From an uncultured Mollicutes bacterium (lineage in GTDB: Bacteria; Bacillota_I; Bacilli_A; RFN20; CAG-826): DNA of 64,000 bases. The stretch covers positions 14,699-78,698 of the forward strand of contig UQFY01000007.1 of assembly GCA_900540385.1 (NCBI GenBank), written 5' to 3'. Each line of letters starts with the position of its first letter. Position 1 is the stretch's first letter. Under the pieces are notes generated by a model. The model did no database searches. It worked only from the letters and a program-made list of their open reading frames with translations, and was not told the DNA's origin. The position numbers and the translations under genes are program-made. This document shows positions 1-8,925 of this stretch, piece by piece.

Positions 1-2
1 TG

Positions 3-110
3 CCATTCGGTGATGTTTGGAATGAGTACCTTAGACGTCAAGGCATGAATGATAACTATTACGATGATGTCATGAAATACGAGAAAGATGTTTTATCTAA
101 GAGGAAATAA
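3..110 (+). CDS. rhaA: L-rhamnose isomerase, C-terminal end (partial)
   Basis: The last 35 codons of a gene that enters from the left edge. The readable peptide contains the PFGDVW...EYL motif and a Y-E-K-D-V-L-x-K-R tail, which from memory is how RhaA proteins end. RhaA is a cytosolic Mn-dependent isomerase that converts L-rhamnose to L-rhamnulose. The stop codon lies 3 bases before the start of rhaD, so the two genes are co-transcribed. The identification rests on this short tail and on the rhaD neighbour; the rest of the protein is outside the window. Confidence 0.7.
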   Translation, partial: PFGDVWNEYLRRQGMNDNYYDDVMKYEKDVLSKRK

Positions 111-113
111 AAA

Positions 114-959
114 ATGAAAGACATATTAAACGCACCTTTTTTAAAGGAATTTGAGAAAACCGCTTCAAACATGTATCGTTTGGGGTGGGATGAAAGAAAT
201 GGTGGAAACATTTCCTATTTATTAAAAGAAGAGGAAGTTGCGGAGTATCTCGATATTCACAACGTGATTCGTAATATCCCTCTTGCTGGGGTTCATGCTT
301 CTTCTTTAGACGCTTCCCCTCTTGCTGGCAAATATTTCATGGTTACCGGAACTGGCAAATATTTCAAGAACGTAGAAGATGACCCAGAAACCAATGTTGG
401 TATCTTCCGTGTTGCTCAAGATGGCAAATCCGTCGAACTCCTTTGGGGCTATAAAGATGGAGGAAGATTTACTTCCGAGCTTCCTGCTCATTTAATGTCT
501 CACATGGCTAGATTAGCCGTAGATCCTGAGAACCGTGTTGTCATGCATTGTCATCCAACAAACATCCTTGCTATGACCTATGTTCACCCTCTTGATGAAA
601 AGAGTTTCTCTCACACTCTTTGGCAAATGTCCACGGAATGTGTCGTTGTTTTCCCAGAAGGCGTTGGCGTTCTTCCATGGATGTTATGCGGAACGGATGA
701 AATCGGTGTTGCTACTGCAAAGAAGATGCACGACTTCCGTATTGTCTTATGGACCAACCATGGCATTTATGGTGTTGGTAAAACCCTTGATGAGGCTTTT
801 GGCCTTATCGAAACGGTTGAAAAAGCCGCGACCATCTATAACATCATTGGCACAAGACCTATCTTAAATAACATTTCCGATGAAGACATGGTTCAACTTG
901 TTCATATCTTCAAACTTGAAAATGTCGTACGTTGGGATTTCCTTGACGTAAAAAGATAA
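114..959 (+). CDS. rhaD: Rhamnulose-1-phosphate aldolase
   Basis: A 281-aa class II (zinc) aldolase. It splits L-rhamnulose 1-phosphate into dihydroxyacetone phosphate and L-lactaldehyde in the cytosol. The GWDERNGGN motif sits near residue 24, TSELPAH near 120 (Glu122 in the position of a catalytic Glu), MHCH at 144-147 (metal ligands His145 and His147) and the third His in TNHG at 216. Length matches the family. An AGAGGA ribosome site lies 8 bases before ATG and overlaps the end of rhaA. A hairpin terminator follows. Rhamnulokinase and the regulator are probably upstream, outside the window. Confidence 0.95.
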   Translation: MKDILNAPFLKEFEKTASNMYRLGWDERNGGNISYLLKEEEVAEYLDIHNVIRNIPLAGVHASSLDASPLAGKYFMVTGTGKYFKNVEDDPETNVGIFRVAQDGKSVELLWGYKDGGRFTSELPAHLMSHMARLAVDPENRVVMHCHPTNILAMTYVHPLDEKSFSHTLWQMSTECVVVFPEGVGVLPWMLCGTDEIGVATAKKMHDFRIVLWTNHGIYGVGKTLDEAFGLIETVEKAATIYNIIGTRPILNNISDEDMVQLVHIFKLENVVRWDFLDVKR

Positions 960-979
960 GCAATCCGTTTAACCTTCCT

Positions 980-1005
980 AGCCCGGTTTCCCCTGGGCTT
1001 TTTTT
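980..1005 (+). terminator. Rho-independent terminator after rhaD
   Basis: AGCCC (980-984) pairs with GGGCT (995-999), and the stem can be extended by GG/CC across a bulge. Seven T residues follow. It lies 20 bases after the rhaD stop and ends the rhamnose operon. Confidence 0.85.
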
Positions 1006-1129
1006 GCTTATATTGATACATGTCCTCGCTTTTTTGTTTATAAACCTTTTCTAAAACACTTATTTCTTTCAAAAAGGAATTAAGCTGAGAAACTACTTTT
1101 AAAGTGTGTGCTCGACAATACTAGAAAAT

Positions 1130-1243
1130 AATGTGTGTTTACACAAAAATATCTACAAATCTATATTAGTAAATAGAATTTTAATGAAATAACGGCATTC
1201 CTATGTATAATGTTTATAGAAATTAATGTGTATTTACACAAAA
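1130..1243 (+). promoter_or_regulatory. Promoter with two palindromic boxes before the first AAA/DUF4143 gene
   Basis: Two 19-bp boxes starting AATGTGT and ending TTTACACAAAA lie at 1130-1148 and 1225-1243, 95 bp apart, and differ at one base. Each holds a dyad with arms GTGT/ACAC. A TATAAT at 1206-1211 suggests transcription starts near 1218, so box 2 lies just after the start site. No good -35 is visible. The layout suggests an operator, perhaps for autoregulation; the protein that binds it is unknown. Confidence 0.5.
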
Positions 1244-1252
1244 GCTTCTATT

Positions 1253-2551
1253 ATGGAAAAAATCAATCGAAAAGGATACTTAGATAAAGCTGTCTCTTTG
1301 ATTGGAGACGGTCAAATTAAAATCATTACGGGATTACGAAGATCTGGCAAATCGTATCTTCTTTCCCGTTTGCTAACCGATTATTTGTTAGAAAATGGCG
1401 TAAAAAAAGAATCTATCACGTCTTTTTCTTTGAATAAGATGAGAGATTCATCTTTTAGAAACGTAATCGATTTGTCGAAAGAAATCAATCGAAGAGTGTC
1501 TACAATGCCAGAAGGTAGGAAATTTATTTTTATTGATGAGATTCAACTATGCAAGGATTCCATCAATCCCGCAAATCCAACTCAGAAACTAACGTTTTAT
1601 GATCTTTTAAATGATTATCAAGGAGAGGATGAATTTGATGTTTTTGTTACAGGCAGCAATTCTCACCTTCTTTCAAAAGATATTGCAACCGATTTTCGTG
1701 GGAAAGGGGAAGTCATTGAAATGCACCCTCTATCCTTTAAGGAATTTCACGAATATAAACAAAGGGATGTGTACACTGACTATAACGAGTATTTCACCTT
1801 TGGTGGAATGCCTTATGCTGCCTCTTCATGTAAGAACAATGAAGAAAAAATTCGATATTTAAAGAATCTTTTCCAGGAAACGTATTTAAGAGACATTAAG
1901 GAACACGTTAACTTAGAAAGAGAAGACGTCTTAGAACAACTTATCTTGGATCTTTGTTCTTCTATAGGTTCTTTTACGAATCCCTCTAAGATTGCTAGAC
2001 TTTTAAAACAAACCAAGGGCATTGCTATTTCTGATGAAACGATTGCGAAGTACTTGATGGGCTGCGTCGATTCTTTTCTGTTCGCTGAAGCGAAGAAATA
2101 TGACATAAAAGGGAAAAACTACTTCACCTACCCATCTAAATATTACGTTGCAGATATAGGCTTAAGAAATTGTTGGCTAAACCTTAGGCAACAAGAAGAG
2201 AACCATATCATGGAAAACATGATATTTAATGAACTTATAAGCAGAGGCATGAAGCCGGATGTAGGCGTTATGGAATCGTTTGAAAAGGACGCGAACGCCA
2301 AAACCATTCGCAAAGAAAGAGAAATTGATTTTGTAATTAATTCCCCTGAAGGAAAATACTATATTCAATCCGCTTTTGAAATTTCTAATTCCAGCAAAAT
2401 GGAACAAGAAACAGCTTCTCTTAAAAAGTTATGTGATTATCGTAAGAAAATTATCGTAAACAAAGATACGCCAAAACCATATTATGACGAGAATGGCATC
2501 TTCCATTGCTCTATTTATGATTTTTTGTTAGACGACGATATTTTGAAATAA
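1253..2551 (+). CDS. AAA ATPase with DUF4143 domain (AAA_14 family), group 1
   Basis: A 432-aa cytosolic ATP-binding protein of unknown role. The Walker A motif GLRRSGKS is at residues 27-34, Walker B is FIFIDEIQ, and VTGSNSHLL is the sensor-1 region. A winged-helix-like part and a C-terminal DUF4143 domain follow. In the C-terminal EIDFV...YYIQSAF segment the E-x-K expected of a PD-(D/E)XK nuclease is replaced by Q-S-A, so it is probably not a nuclease. An ATG at 1226 is also in frame but lies inside a palindromic box; 1253 gives the N-terminus typical of the family, although neither start has a clear ribosome site. It is most similar to the gene at 48423. Confidence 0.85.
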   Translation: MEKINRKGYLDKAVSLIGDGQIKIITGLRRSGKSYLLSRLLTDYLLENGVKKESITSFSLNKMRDSSFRNVIDLSKEINRRVSTMPEGRKFIFIDEIQLCKDSINPANPTQKLTFYDLLNDYQGEDEFDVFVTGSNSHLLSKDIATDFRGKGEVIEMHPLSFKEFHEYKQRDVYTDYNEYFTFGGMPYAASSCKNNEEKIRYLKNLFQETYLRDIKEHVNLEREDVLEQLILDLCSSIGSFTNPSKIARLLKQTKGIAISDETIAKYLMGCVDSFLFAEAKKYDIKGKNYFTYPSKYYVADIGLRNCWLNLRQQEENHIMENMIFNELISRGMKPDVGVMESFEKDANAKTIRKEREIDFVINSPEGKYYIQSAFEISNSSKMEQETASLKKLCDYRKKIIVNKDTPKPYYDENGIFHCSIYDFLLDDDILK

Positions 2552-2557
2552 ATCGAA

Positions 2558-3319
2558 TTAATGATTTATAAAATGGATGTTTTCCCCCGAAACGTATTCT
2601 TTTATAACATTATCTTCTGCATTGGTGATAATTAGATCGTAATCGCTTAAAGAATTGGTGTGATAGAGGTAGGCATGCCCAAATTTTGTTTTATCGATGA
2701 GAAGAAGTTTCTTATCGCTTCGAGAAGACGCTAGTTTCTTTAACTCCATTGTTTCCAATGTTTGCTCATAGCTGCCATCTTTTTCTAATCCTGCGCAAGA
2801 GGATAAGAATAAATCAAAATGGAAATCGTTCATCATACTTGTAGCAAACGAACCGGCAGTCGAGAAAGAAGAATATAAAATCTGCCCTCCAAGGAAAAGA
2901 ACCTTTACGCCCTTCTTCTTTTCAAGCATAACCGCTAATTGAAAACCGTTGGTAACAACGCTCTTATGACTTAAATCCATTTTGCTTAACAAAGCTAAAC
3001 AAGTCGAAGAATTATCAACGAAGACTGTATTAAAAGAAGGAAGATGTTTCAAAGCGATTTGGGCTGTTTCGTCTTTTTCCCTCGCGTTATTTTCAATACG
3101 AACGAAGATGTTTAATTCATCTCCACTATCATTGTAGATTGCTCCACCATGGGTCCTTTTGATCTGACCCATCTTTTCCATTTCCGTAAGATCTCTTCGA
3201 ACTGTCGCAGGAGATACATATAGCATTTTCGCTAATTCATCCACAGTTGCCCGGGATTCTTTTTTCAAATAATCCTCTATTAGCTTATAGCGCTCTCTTG
3301 TAAACATATTTTCGTTCAT
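2558..3319 (-). CDS. DeoR/GlpR-family transcriptional regulator
   Basis: A 253-aa repressor-type protein. An N-terminal DeoR helix-turn-helix (residues about 6-60, with VDELAKMLYVSPATVRRDL) is followed by the sugar-phosphate-sensing DeoRC domain (VFVDNSSTCLALL, VTNG, GG). Such proteins bind DNA until a phosphorylated sugar releases them. A GTGAGG ribosome site supports the start at 3319. It lies 170 bases from the end of the large glycan operon and converges with the ATPase gene at 1253; the target operon cannot be read from sequence. The effector is unknown. Confidence 0.9.
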   Translation of the reverse strand: MNENMFTRERYKLIEDYLKKESRATVDELAKMLYVSPATVRRDLTEMEKMGQIKRTHGGAIYNDSGDELNIFVRIENNAREKDETAQIALKHLPSFNTVFVDNSSTCLALLSKMDLSHKSVVTNGFQLAVMLEKKKGVKVLFLGGQILYSSFSTAGSFATSMMNDFHFDLFLSSCAGLEKDGSYEQTLETMELKKLASSRSDKKLLLIDKTKFGHAYLYHTNSLSDYDLIITNAEDNVIKEYVSGENIHFINH

Positions 3320-3341
3320 AAGGAAACCTCACTTCAAAATG

Positions 3342-3386
3342 ATTATAAACAAAAACAATCATGAATACGCATAAATGATTAGTTGT
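3342..3386 (-). promoter_or_regulatory. Promoter and possible operator of the DeoR-type gene
   Basis: TATAAT on the minus strand at 3347-3342 is a plausible -10. Just upstream, ACAATCAT (3355-3362) faces ATGATT-AG-TTGT (3375-3386), an imperfect inverted repeat 12 bases apart over the expected -35 region. This would suit autorepression. No convincing -35 is visible. Confidence 0.35.
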
Positions 3387-3436
3387 TATGTTTCATTCTA
3401 TATTCATCATGATTCCTTTTGTTTTATTCCTACGCA

Positions 3437-3472
3437 AAAGAAAAGGCCGTTAAGCTTTCACTTAACAGCCTT
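3437..3472 (-). terminator. Terminator of the ten-gene glycan operon
   Basis: A 12-bp stem (3443-3454 with 3461-3472, one G-T pair, six-base loop) is followed on the minus strand by TTTTC. It lies 16 bases after the stop of the repeat lipoprotein gene. Confidence 0.85.
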
Positions 3473-3488
3473 GATTCTTTAAAGAGAA

Positions 3489-6400
3489 TTAGATGTGGTA
3501 AGTCATCATGTTACTTAACAAGAAGAATCTGCCATTAGACACCTTGCCAAGTTTGAACACAAGGGATTCAGTGCCATTTAATTGGCCTTCCGTTAAAGCG
3601 AAATCGTAATCCTTGTTCTCGAAGACGTTATGCACATGCATGCCCACTTTATCGATGGTAACGACCCAGTTGAGCCAGGTGCCTTCAAGGGATTCTTTTG
3701 TTTGAGCCGCTTGATCGTTGTTGGCTTTGGTGGCATTTAGGCCAACACCGCTGGCGGTTTCGCCATCCATGAAGGAGACGAGTTCCCCTCCATTCCAAGC
3801 ACCAAGCGTGAAACGAACTCCTTCACCATTCGCAAGCAATTTGTTAAGATTCATCTTGTCTAACGTTAAAGTTCCTGATTTTGAACTATTTCCCAAAATA
3901 CCAATTCCTTGTTTTAAAGGAGCGACAGCAGCGTTCCATTGTTTGAAAGGAGCACCACCTTTAAGCGTTTCTTCTTGAGTGCGAATTTCACCACCTTCGA
4001 CGGTAAATCCCGTTTTGTTAGAGAAATCTTTAAAGATTCTTTCTCCGTTCGTAATACGAAGTTTGCCAAGCCAATAACGACGGGTTCTACCACTTTGTTT
4101 AGAGTACAACTGTATGGAAGAAGTTCCGTTTGCTTCATCGTCAGTTAAGATGATTTCGCCATAACGAGTGGAATCGGAAGCAGGTTTTTCGAGCAATGTG
4201 TCGAGGAAACGAACGTGGACCTTTCCTTCAAGATCTTCATAGAACGTAAGGGAGGTTCTTGTCAAACAAGCAAGAGATTGGTCGGTTTTGTTGTTGACTA
4301 TCATCTTGTCCTCGCCACCTGCTTTAAGACAAATGGAATTTTGGGAATTATAGCCACCAATTTCTGTTCTGGCCACTTTTCCGTTTGTTAAAAGCTCATG
4401 GAAGTTTGTTTTTGGGAGAGTGATAGATCCATCTGCGACATTATCGTCATTATATTTGATCATCCACCCATCATCATCGGTTTTGCCGAAGTCTTTGATA
4501 GCTTGCTCTTTTTCGCTAGGTGTTTTGTTCCAATAAAGAGTATTGAAAGCCTCCGCAATCGTGACAATACTTGCTGTGCCTCCAGTTACGAAGTTTTCTT
4601 TCGCCCACACATCAGAGTTGGTGTATTTTGCAGTTCCGTAGTTCCATTTGGCAACGAGAGTGATATCGGATTCAACGACGGTAGAGAAATCAAACTTCTT
4701 GCCGTTTAAGTACCAGCCACCAAAGGTATAGGTGTCGTAGTAGGTGTCTCCTGCTCTAGTTGGAGTGGCCTCTTCTACTAATGAGGTACCTTGATCGATG
4801 GTTTTTGCTTCGATGGCAGTTCCGCCATTGGAATCGAAAGTAACGGTAGCTTTATTTTTTGCCGTTTCCACAGCAATGGTAGCATCAAAAACTTGGTTTT
4901 TGACCAGATAATATCCATCTTCACCAACAGTAAGCGCATTGCCATTTAATTTAACGGCAGTGATGCTATGGTACTTAGCAGGAGTGACTTTGAATTTGAC
5001 TTCTTTGCTATAAGTAACAGCATTTAAGTCTAATCCTTCTTCCGCTAAGGTAATGGTATATGTTTCATGAGAAGGCATCGTTAACTTATAAGTGTCTTCT
5101 GTTGTAGTAACCGCAACCACGACATTATCCACGATATTGCTAATGGAATAGGTTCCAGCACCATCTGTGGTGAGAGCGTTATCTCCCACTTTAACGGAAG
5201 AGATATGAGTATGTTCATTGGCTTTGAGTTTGAAGCTATATTCTCCACCATGGACAATGCTGTTTTTGTTAAAGCCTTCCACTTCAATGACTTCATATCC
5301 TTCGCCAGTGAAGGTAACGGTATGGGTGTCTAATTCAGCGGTTAAGGTGATGGTTGTTGCTTTGGTAACGTTCGTTAAGGTATAAACCCCATCAGTAGCA
5401 GTTAATAAAGTGTCGCCATCTTTGACGGAAACAACGTTATAGTGGGCTTCTGCTGTGACTTTGAATTTGAAATCAGCACCATAATTGACTTTGTTTGGAT
5501 CATATCCTTCCATTGGTGTAGCGGTAATGTGTTCACCACTAAAGGAGATAGCAAAGCTATCAATTTCGGTTAGAACAGTGACGGTTTGATTAGCTTCTAC
5601 GCTTGTTAAGGTGTAGACACCATCTTCTGCAGTTAAGGTTGTTTCTCCGACTTTGACGGAAACGATATGATAATGCTCATCAGCAGTAACGGTGAATTTG
5701 AAGCTGTCACCATATTTGATATCATCTTTATTGAAGCCAGTATGTGCGGTAGCCGTGAAATGCTCGCCAGCGAAATTCACCTTGAAAGCGTCTTTTTCCG
5801 CGACCGCTTTAATCGTGGTAGCGCCAGCGACTTTGCTAAGGGTATAAACACCCTCTGCATCAGGTGTTAATGTGGTTTCACCGACTTTAACGCTTGCCAC
5901 ATGATAATGCTCATCAGGAGTCACTTTGAATTTGAAATCAGCACCATAATCGACTTTATCTTTGTTATAGTCTTCTATGGCGGTGATTGTGGCGTTAGTT
6001 ACTTCGTATGTAATAGCGAAATTCTCAATTTCGGTGGCAACCGTAACGGTTTTATCTTCCATGATATTGGCAATGGTGTAGACATTATCAACCGCTGTTA
6101 AGGCGTTTTCACCGACTTTAACGGATTTCAATAAATAATGTTCCTCCACGGCAATAGTGAATTTATAATCAGCGCCGTATTTGACGTCTTCTGGGTTAAA
6201 TTCGCCATATGGGGTGGCAGTAAAATGCTCACCAGCAAAATGAACTTTGAAAGATTTTAAAGCCACTTCAACAGTGATTGTAGTGTTTGCTTGGATGTTT
6301 GTGATAGTGTAGACACCATCTTTTCCGGTAAGAGTGGTATTTCCAGCTTTGACACTAACGAGGTTATAGCCCTCTTTTGCTACGACTTTGAATTTGAATT

Positions 6401-6635
6401 CTTTGCCTTTTTCGACTTTGTTTGCGGTATAGCCAGTAACAGCTTCAATCGTGTAATGCTCCCCTGTGGTTAAGGTGACGGCATAATACGTTTTTACTTC
6501 TTGGCTAGAAACGCTGGATGTGGGTTCTTTGCTATCTACACTTGAGCTACTAACATCTTGATGGCCACAAGAAGAGAGTGCAAAGAGGGAGCTTGCTGCT
6601 AAAACAAGCAATAGTTTACATTTCTTTTTTTGCAT
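3489..6635 (-). CDS. Large repeat-containing surface lipoprotein
   Basis: A 1048-aa exported lipoprotein. Signal peptide and lipobox LSSC put Cys23 at the mature N-terminus, followed by a Ser-rich linker. Residues about 50-600 hold seven tandem repeats of about 77 aa, each with a GEHYT-like strand, a K-x-x-YG-x-x-FKFKV core, V-x-SVKVG-x-x-x-L and GVYTLTNV. Next comes one Listeria/Bacteroides-type repeat (VTFDSNGGTAI...GGWYLNGKKFDF, near 610-680), then two similar beta-rich modules to the end. It probably binds glycans or spans the cell envelope; no catalytic motif is visible. It is a paralogue of the next gene, which has only three such repeats. AAAGGA ribosome site present. Confidence 0.8.
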   Translation of the reverse strand: MQKKKCKLLLVLAASSLFALSSCGHQDVSSSSVDSKEPTSSVSSQEVKTYYAVTLTTGEHYTIEAVTGYTANKVEKGKEFKFKVVAKEGYNLVSVKAGNTTLTGKDGVYTITNIQANTTITVEVALKSFKVHFAGEHFTATPYGEFNPEDVKYGADYKFTIAVEEHYLLKSVKVGENALTAVDNVYTIANIMEDKTVTVATEIENFAITYEVTNATITAIEDYNKDKVDYGADFKFKVTPDEHYHVASVKVGETTLTPDAEGVYTLSKVAGATTIKAVAEKDAFKVNFAGEHFTATAHTGFNKDDIKYGDSFKFTVTADEHYHIVSVKVGETTLTAEDGVYTLTSVEANQTVTVLTEIDSFAISFSGEHITATPMEGYDPNKVNYGADFKFKVTAEAHYNVVSVKDGDTLLTATDGVYTLTNVTKATTITLTAELDTHTVTFTGEGYEVIEVEGFNKNSIVHGGEYSFKLKANEHTHISSVKVGDNALTTDGAGTYSISNIVDNVVVAVTTTEDTYKLTMPSHETYTITLAEEGLDLNAVTYSKEVKFKVTPAKYHSITAVKLNGNALTVGEDGYYLVKNQVFDATIAVETAKNKATVTFDSNGGTAIEAKTIDQGTSLVEEATPTRAGDTYYDTYTFGGWYLNGKKFDFSTVVESDITLVAKWNYGTAKYTNSDVWAKENFVTGGTASIVTIAEAFNTLYWNKTPSEKEQAIKDFGKTDDDGWMIKYNDDNVADGSITLPKTNFHELLTNGKVARTEIGGYNSQNSICLKAGGEDKMIVNNKTDQSLACLTRTSLTFYEDLEGKVHVRFLDTLLEKPASDSTRYGEIILTDDEANGTSSIQLYSKQSGRTRRYWLGKLRITNGERIFKDFSNKTGFTVEGGEIRTQEETLKGGAPFKQWNAAVAPLKQGIGILGNSSKSGTLTLDKMNLNKLLANGEGVRFTLGAWNGGELVSFMDGETASGVGLNATKANNDQAAQTKESLEGTWLNWVVTIDKVGMHVHNVFENKDYDFALTEGQLNGTESLVFKLGKVSNGRFFLLSNMMTYHI

Positions 6636-6709
6636 AATTGTTCCTTTCTTGAAAATGTATTGTTTTTTGATGCGGATTTAATTTTTTCCTTACTCTTTCC
6701 TCCTTCGTT

Positions 6710-8911
6710 TTAAGCTTTATATGATTTCATATTGGTGAGTAAGAAGAAGACGCTTGTAGAAGCCTTCCCGAAAGAGAGATCTAATTCAATCTTTTCTTCA
6801 CCTGAAATTTGTTTTTCTGTAAGAGAGAAAACATATTCTTTTTTCTCATTTTGGTTATAAACGAATACGCCAGAAGAGCTAATATCAAAGACCCAGTTCT
6901 TCCATGTATTTTGAATGGTGACGGCTGTTTGCTCTTTTGAATCAACGCCAACGGATGAATTCTTTCCTAAAGAAATGTAGTTATCCCCTACTTTCCAGCC
7001 GATTTCTTTCTCCACTTCAAGTGTGCCTAAAGAGAAACGAATTCCTTCGCTTTGCTTAAAGAGGCTAGAGAAATTAATCTTGTCAAAAGAAAGAATGCTT
7101 CTATTACTTGCGCTTTCACTTGATCCAAGGATACCAACACCTTTGCTAGCTGCTAAAACAGGTACGCTCCAAGAGTTATATTCGCTTTGTGTTTTCAAGG
7201 TTGCATTAGTAACACTGACTCCTGTTTTCTTAGAGAAATCCTTCCAATTTCTTTCGGCTTTGACCATCCATGGTTTGCTAATCCAGTAATGTCTTCTACC
7301 ACCTTGATTTGTGGAGAATGTAAGACCTTCTGTACCGTTTGCTTGAGCATCGGTAAGGGTGAGCTCACCAAAACGAGCCGCTTCGGCAACGACCTTTTCA
7401 ACTAATCTATCTTCATAGGTGACATGAATCTTAGAGTCATTTCCTTTGAAGAAGGTTAATAAAGTTCTAACCATTTGTGGCATGCCTTCATCTGTTCCGG
7501 CAGCATCGTATTTGTTGTAAGAAACTCGTTTTTCATTAAGGATTAAAACGTTTGAACGATTATATCCGCCAACAATCATTTGAATTTCGTTTCCTTCGTT
7601 TAATAAGGAAGTGAAATTGATCTTTGGCAAAGTGCATGTTCCCGTGACTCCTTTAGGATCAAAGAGAACACCATCGTTTACATCAAAAGAAACAGAGGCT
7701 AATAATTGGGCTTTCTTGTCTGCGTCGACCGCCCTTTTGTTACTATCGTAAGCCATAGAACTTGTAGCTGTATCTAATGTTTCTAAAGTGCCCGTTCCAC
7801 CAAGGATGAACTCTTCTTTCTTAAATTCATTCACGATGGTCTTCTTGGCGTCGTTTTGTTTCCATTTGGCACAAAGGGTCATGCTCTTCTCGATTGGCTT
7901 GCTAATATCGAATTTACCTTCAGAGGAATACCACCCTTCAAAAGAATAAGAGCCATAGTATTCGTCTTCTACTCTTGTTGGGCTAGGGAGACTTGTTAAA
8001 CGTGTGCCCGCATCTACTGTGACAGGATCATAAGTTAAGGAACAACCACTGCTAAATGAAACTTGGCAACGAAGAATCTCCGCTATTACGCTAAGAGAGA
8101 CCTCACCTGTTTGATTCTTGATGTGATAGTAACCATCTTCTTCAGGAGTTAACGCTTTTTCTCCTAGTTTTACGGAGGTGACGTTGTAATATTTGATAGG
8201 ATTTACCTTAAATTTCACATCCGAGAAATAACCGATTTCATTAAGGTTTAAATCGGCTTTTTCGAATTGAATGGACGCGAATTCGTTATCGACGACTTTA
8301 AGCTTATAAGTGTCTTCTTTTGTTAACACTTTAACGGTTTTCTTTGCTTTGATGTCGGATATTGTATAAATACCATTTGTATCTTTGCTTAAATCCGCAC
8401 CATCAAGTGTGACGGAAGTTAAGGAATAATGCGCATCTGGGGTGATTTTAAAACAGAATGAAGAACCATAAGCGATGTTGTCTCTTTGATAGCCTTCAAC
8501 AGCTTGGATGCTGAAGTGTTCCCCTGAGAAAACAACCGAAAGAGTCTTTATTTCTACTTCAATTTTAATGGAAAGATTTTCCGTAACCGATGAGAGGGTG
8601 TACACATTATCGTCATCTGGCAATAGAATTCCGTCTTTGCCTTCGATTTTAACGCTACGAATGGCATATCCTTCTTTTGGTAAAACTACGAATTTGAAGG
8701 CCTTGCCTTCTTCCACTTTATTTGAATCATATCCTTCGGAAGGTGTAACGGTATAGCCTTCCCCCGTTGCCAAAGAAACTTGGAAATAGGTTTTCTTTGT
8801 TTCGCTAGATTCCGATTCCTGGCTGCTGGTTGTTGGCTCATTGGAACAAGAAACGGCAAGCATGCTCATAGTTGCAAGAACCATAAGCAATGATTTTTTG
8901 TTGTTTTTCAT
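6710..8911 (-). CDS. Repeat-containing surface lipoprotein, short paralogue
   Basis: A 733-aa exported lipoprotein with probable lipid attachment at Cys22 (AVSC). It has the same order of parts as the protein at 3489: three repeats of about 77 aa, one Listeria/Bacteroides-type repeat (GGWY-like SFEGWYSSEGKFD), then two related beta-rich modules, each with an ILGSS-type motif or close variant. No enzyme motif is visible. It lies 14 bases after the GH127-like gene in the same operon and has an AGGAGG ribosome site. Surface glycan binding is inferred from the context only. Confidence 0.8.
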   Translation of the reverse strand: MKNNKKSLLMVLATMSMLAVSCSNEPTTSSQESESSETKKTYFQVSLATGEGYTVTPSEGYDSNKVEEGKAFKFVVLPKEGYAIRSVKIEGKDGILLPDDDNVYTLSSVTENLSIKIEVEIKTLSVVFSGEHFSIQAVEGYQRDNIAYGSSFCFKITPDAHYSLTSVTLDGADLSKDTNGIYTISDIKAKKTVKVLTKEDTYKLKVVDNEFASIQFEKADLNLNEIGYFSDVKFKVNPIKYYNVTSVKLGEKALTPEEDGYYHIKNQTGEVSLSVIAEILRCQVSFSSGCSLTYDPVTVDAGTRLTSLPSPTRVEDEYYGSYSFEGWYSSEGKFDISKPIEKSMTLCAKWKQNDAKKTIVNEFKKEEFILGGTGTLETLDTATSSMAYDSNKRAVDADKKAQLLASVSFDVNDGVLFDPKGVTGTCTLPKINFTSLLNEGNEIQMIVGGYNRSNVLILNEKRVSYNKYDAAGTDEGMPQMVRTLLTFFKGNDSKIHVTYEDRLVEKVVAEAARFGELTLTDAQANGTEGLTFSTNQGGRRHYWISKPWMVKAERNWKDFSKKTGVSVTNATLKTQSEYNSWSVPVLAASKGVGILGSSESASNRSILSFDKINFSSLFKQSEGIRFSLGTLEVEKEIGWKVGDNYISLGKNSSVGVDSKEQTAVTIQNTWKNWVFDISSSGVFVYNQNEKKEYVFSLTEKQISGEEKIELDLSFGKASTSVFFLLTNMKSYKA

Positions 8912-8925
8912 AGCTTTTAAGCCTC

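Noticed and set aside
114..128. Partial match of the spacer at 36291 to the start of rhaD (ATGAAAGACATATT) as a self-target
   Set aside because: Only about 14 bases match. The end of the spacer next to the repeat on the crRNA, which acts as seed, does not match, so cleavage is not expected. Common start-codon context explains the likeness.
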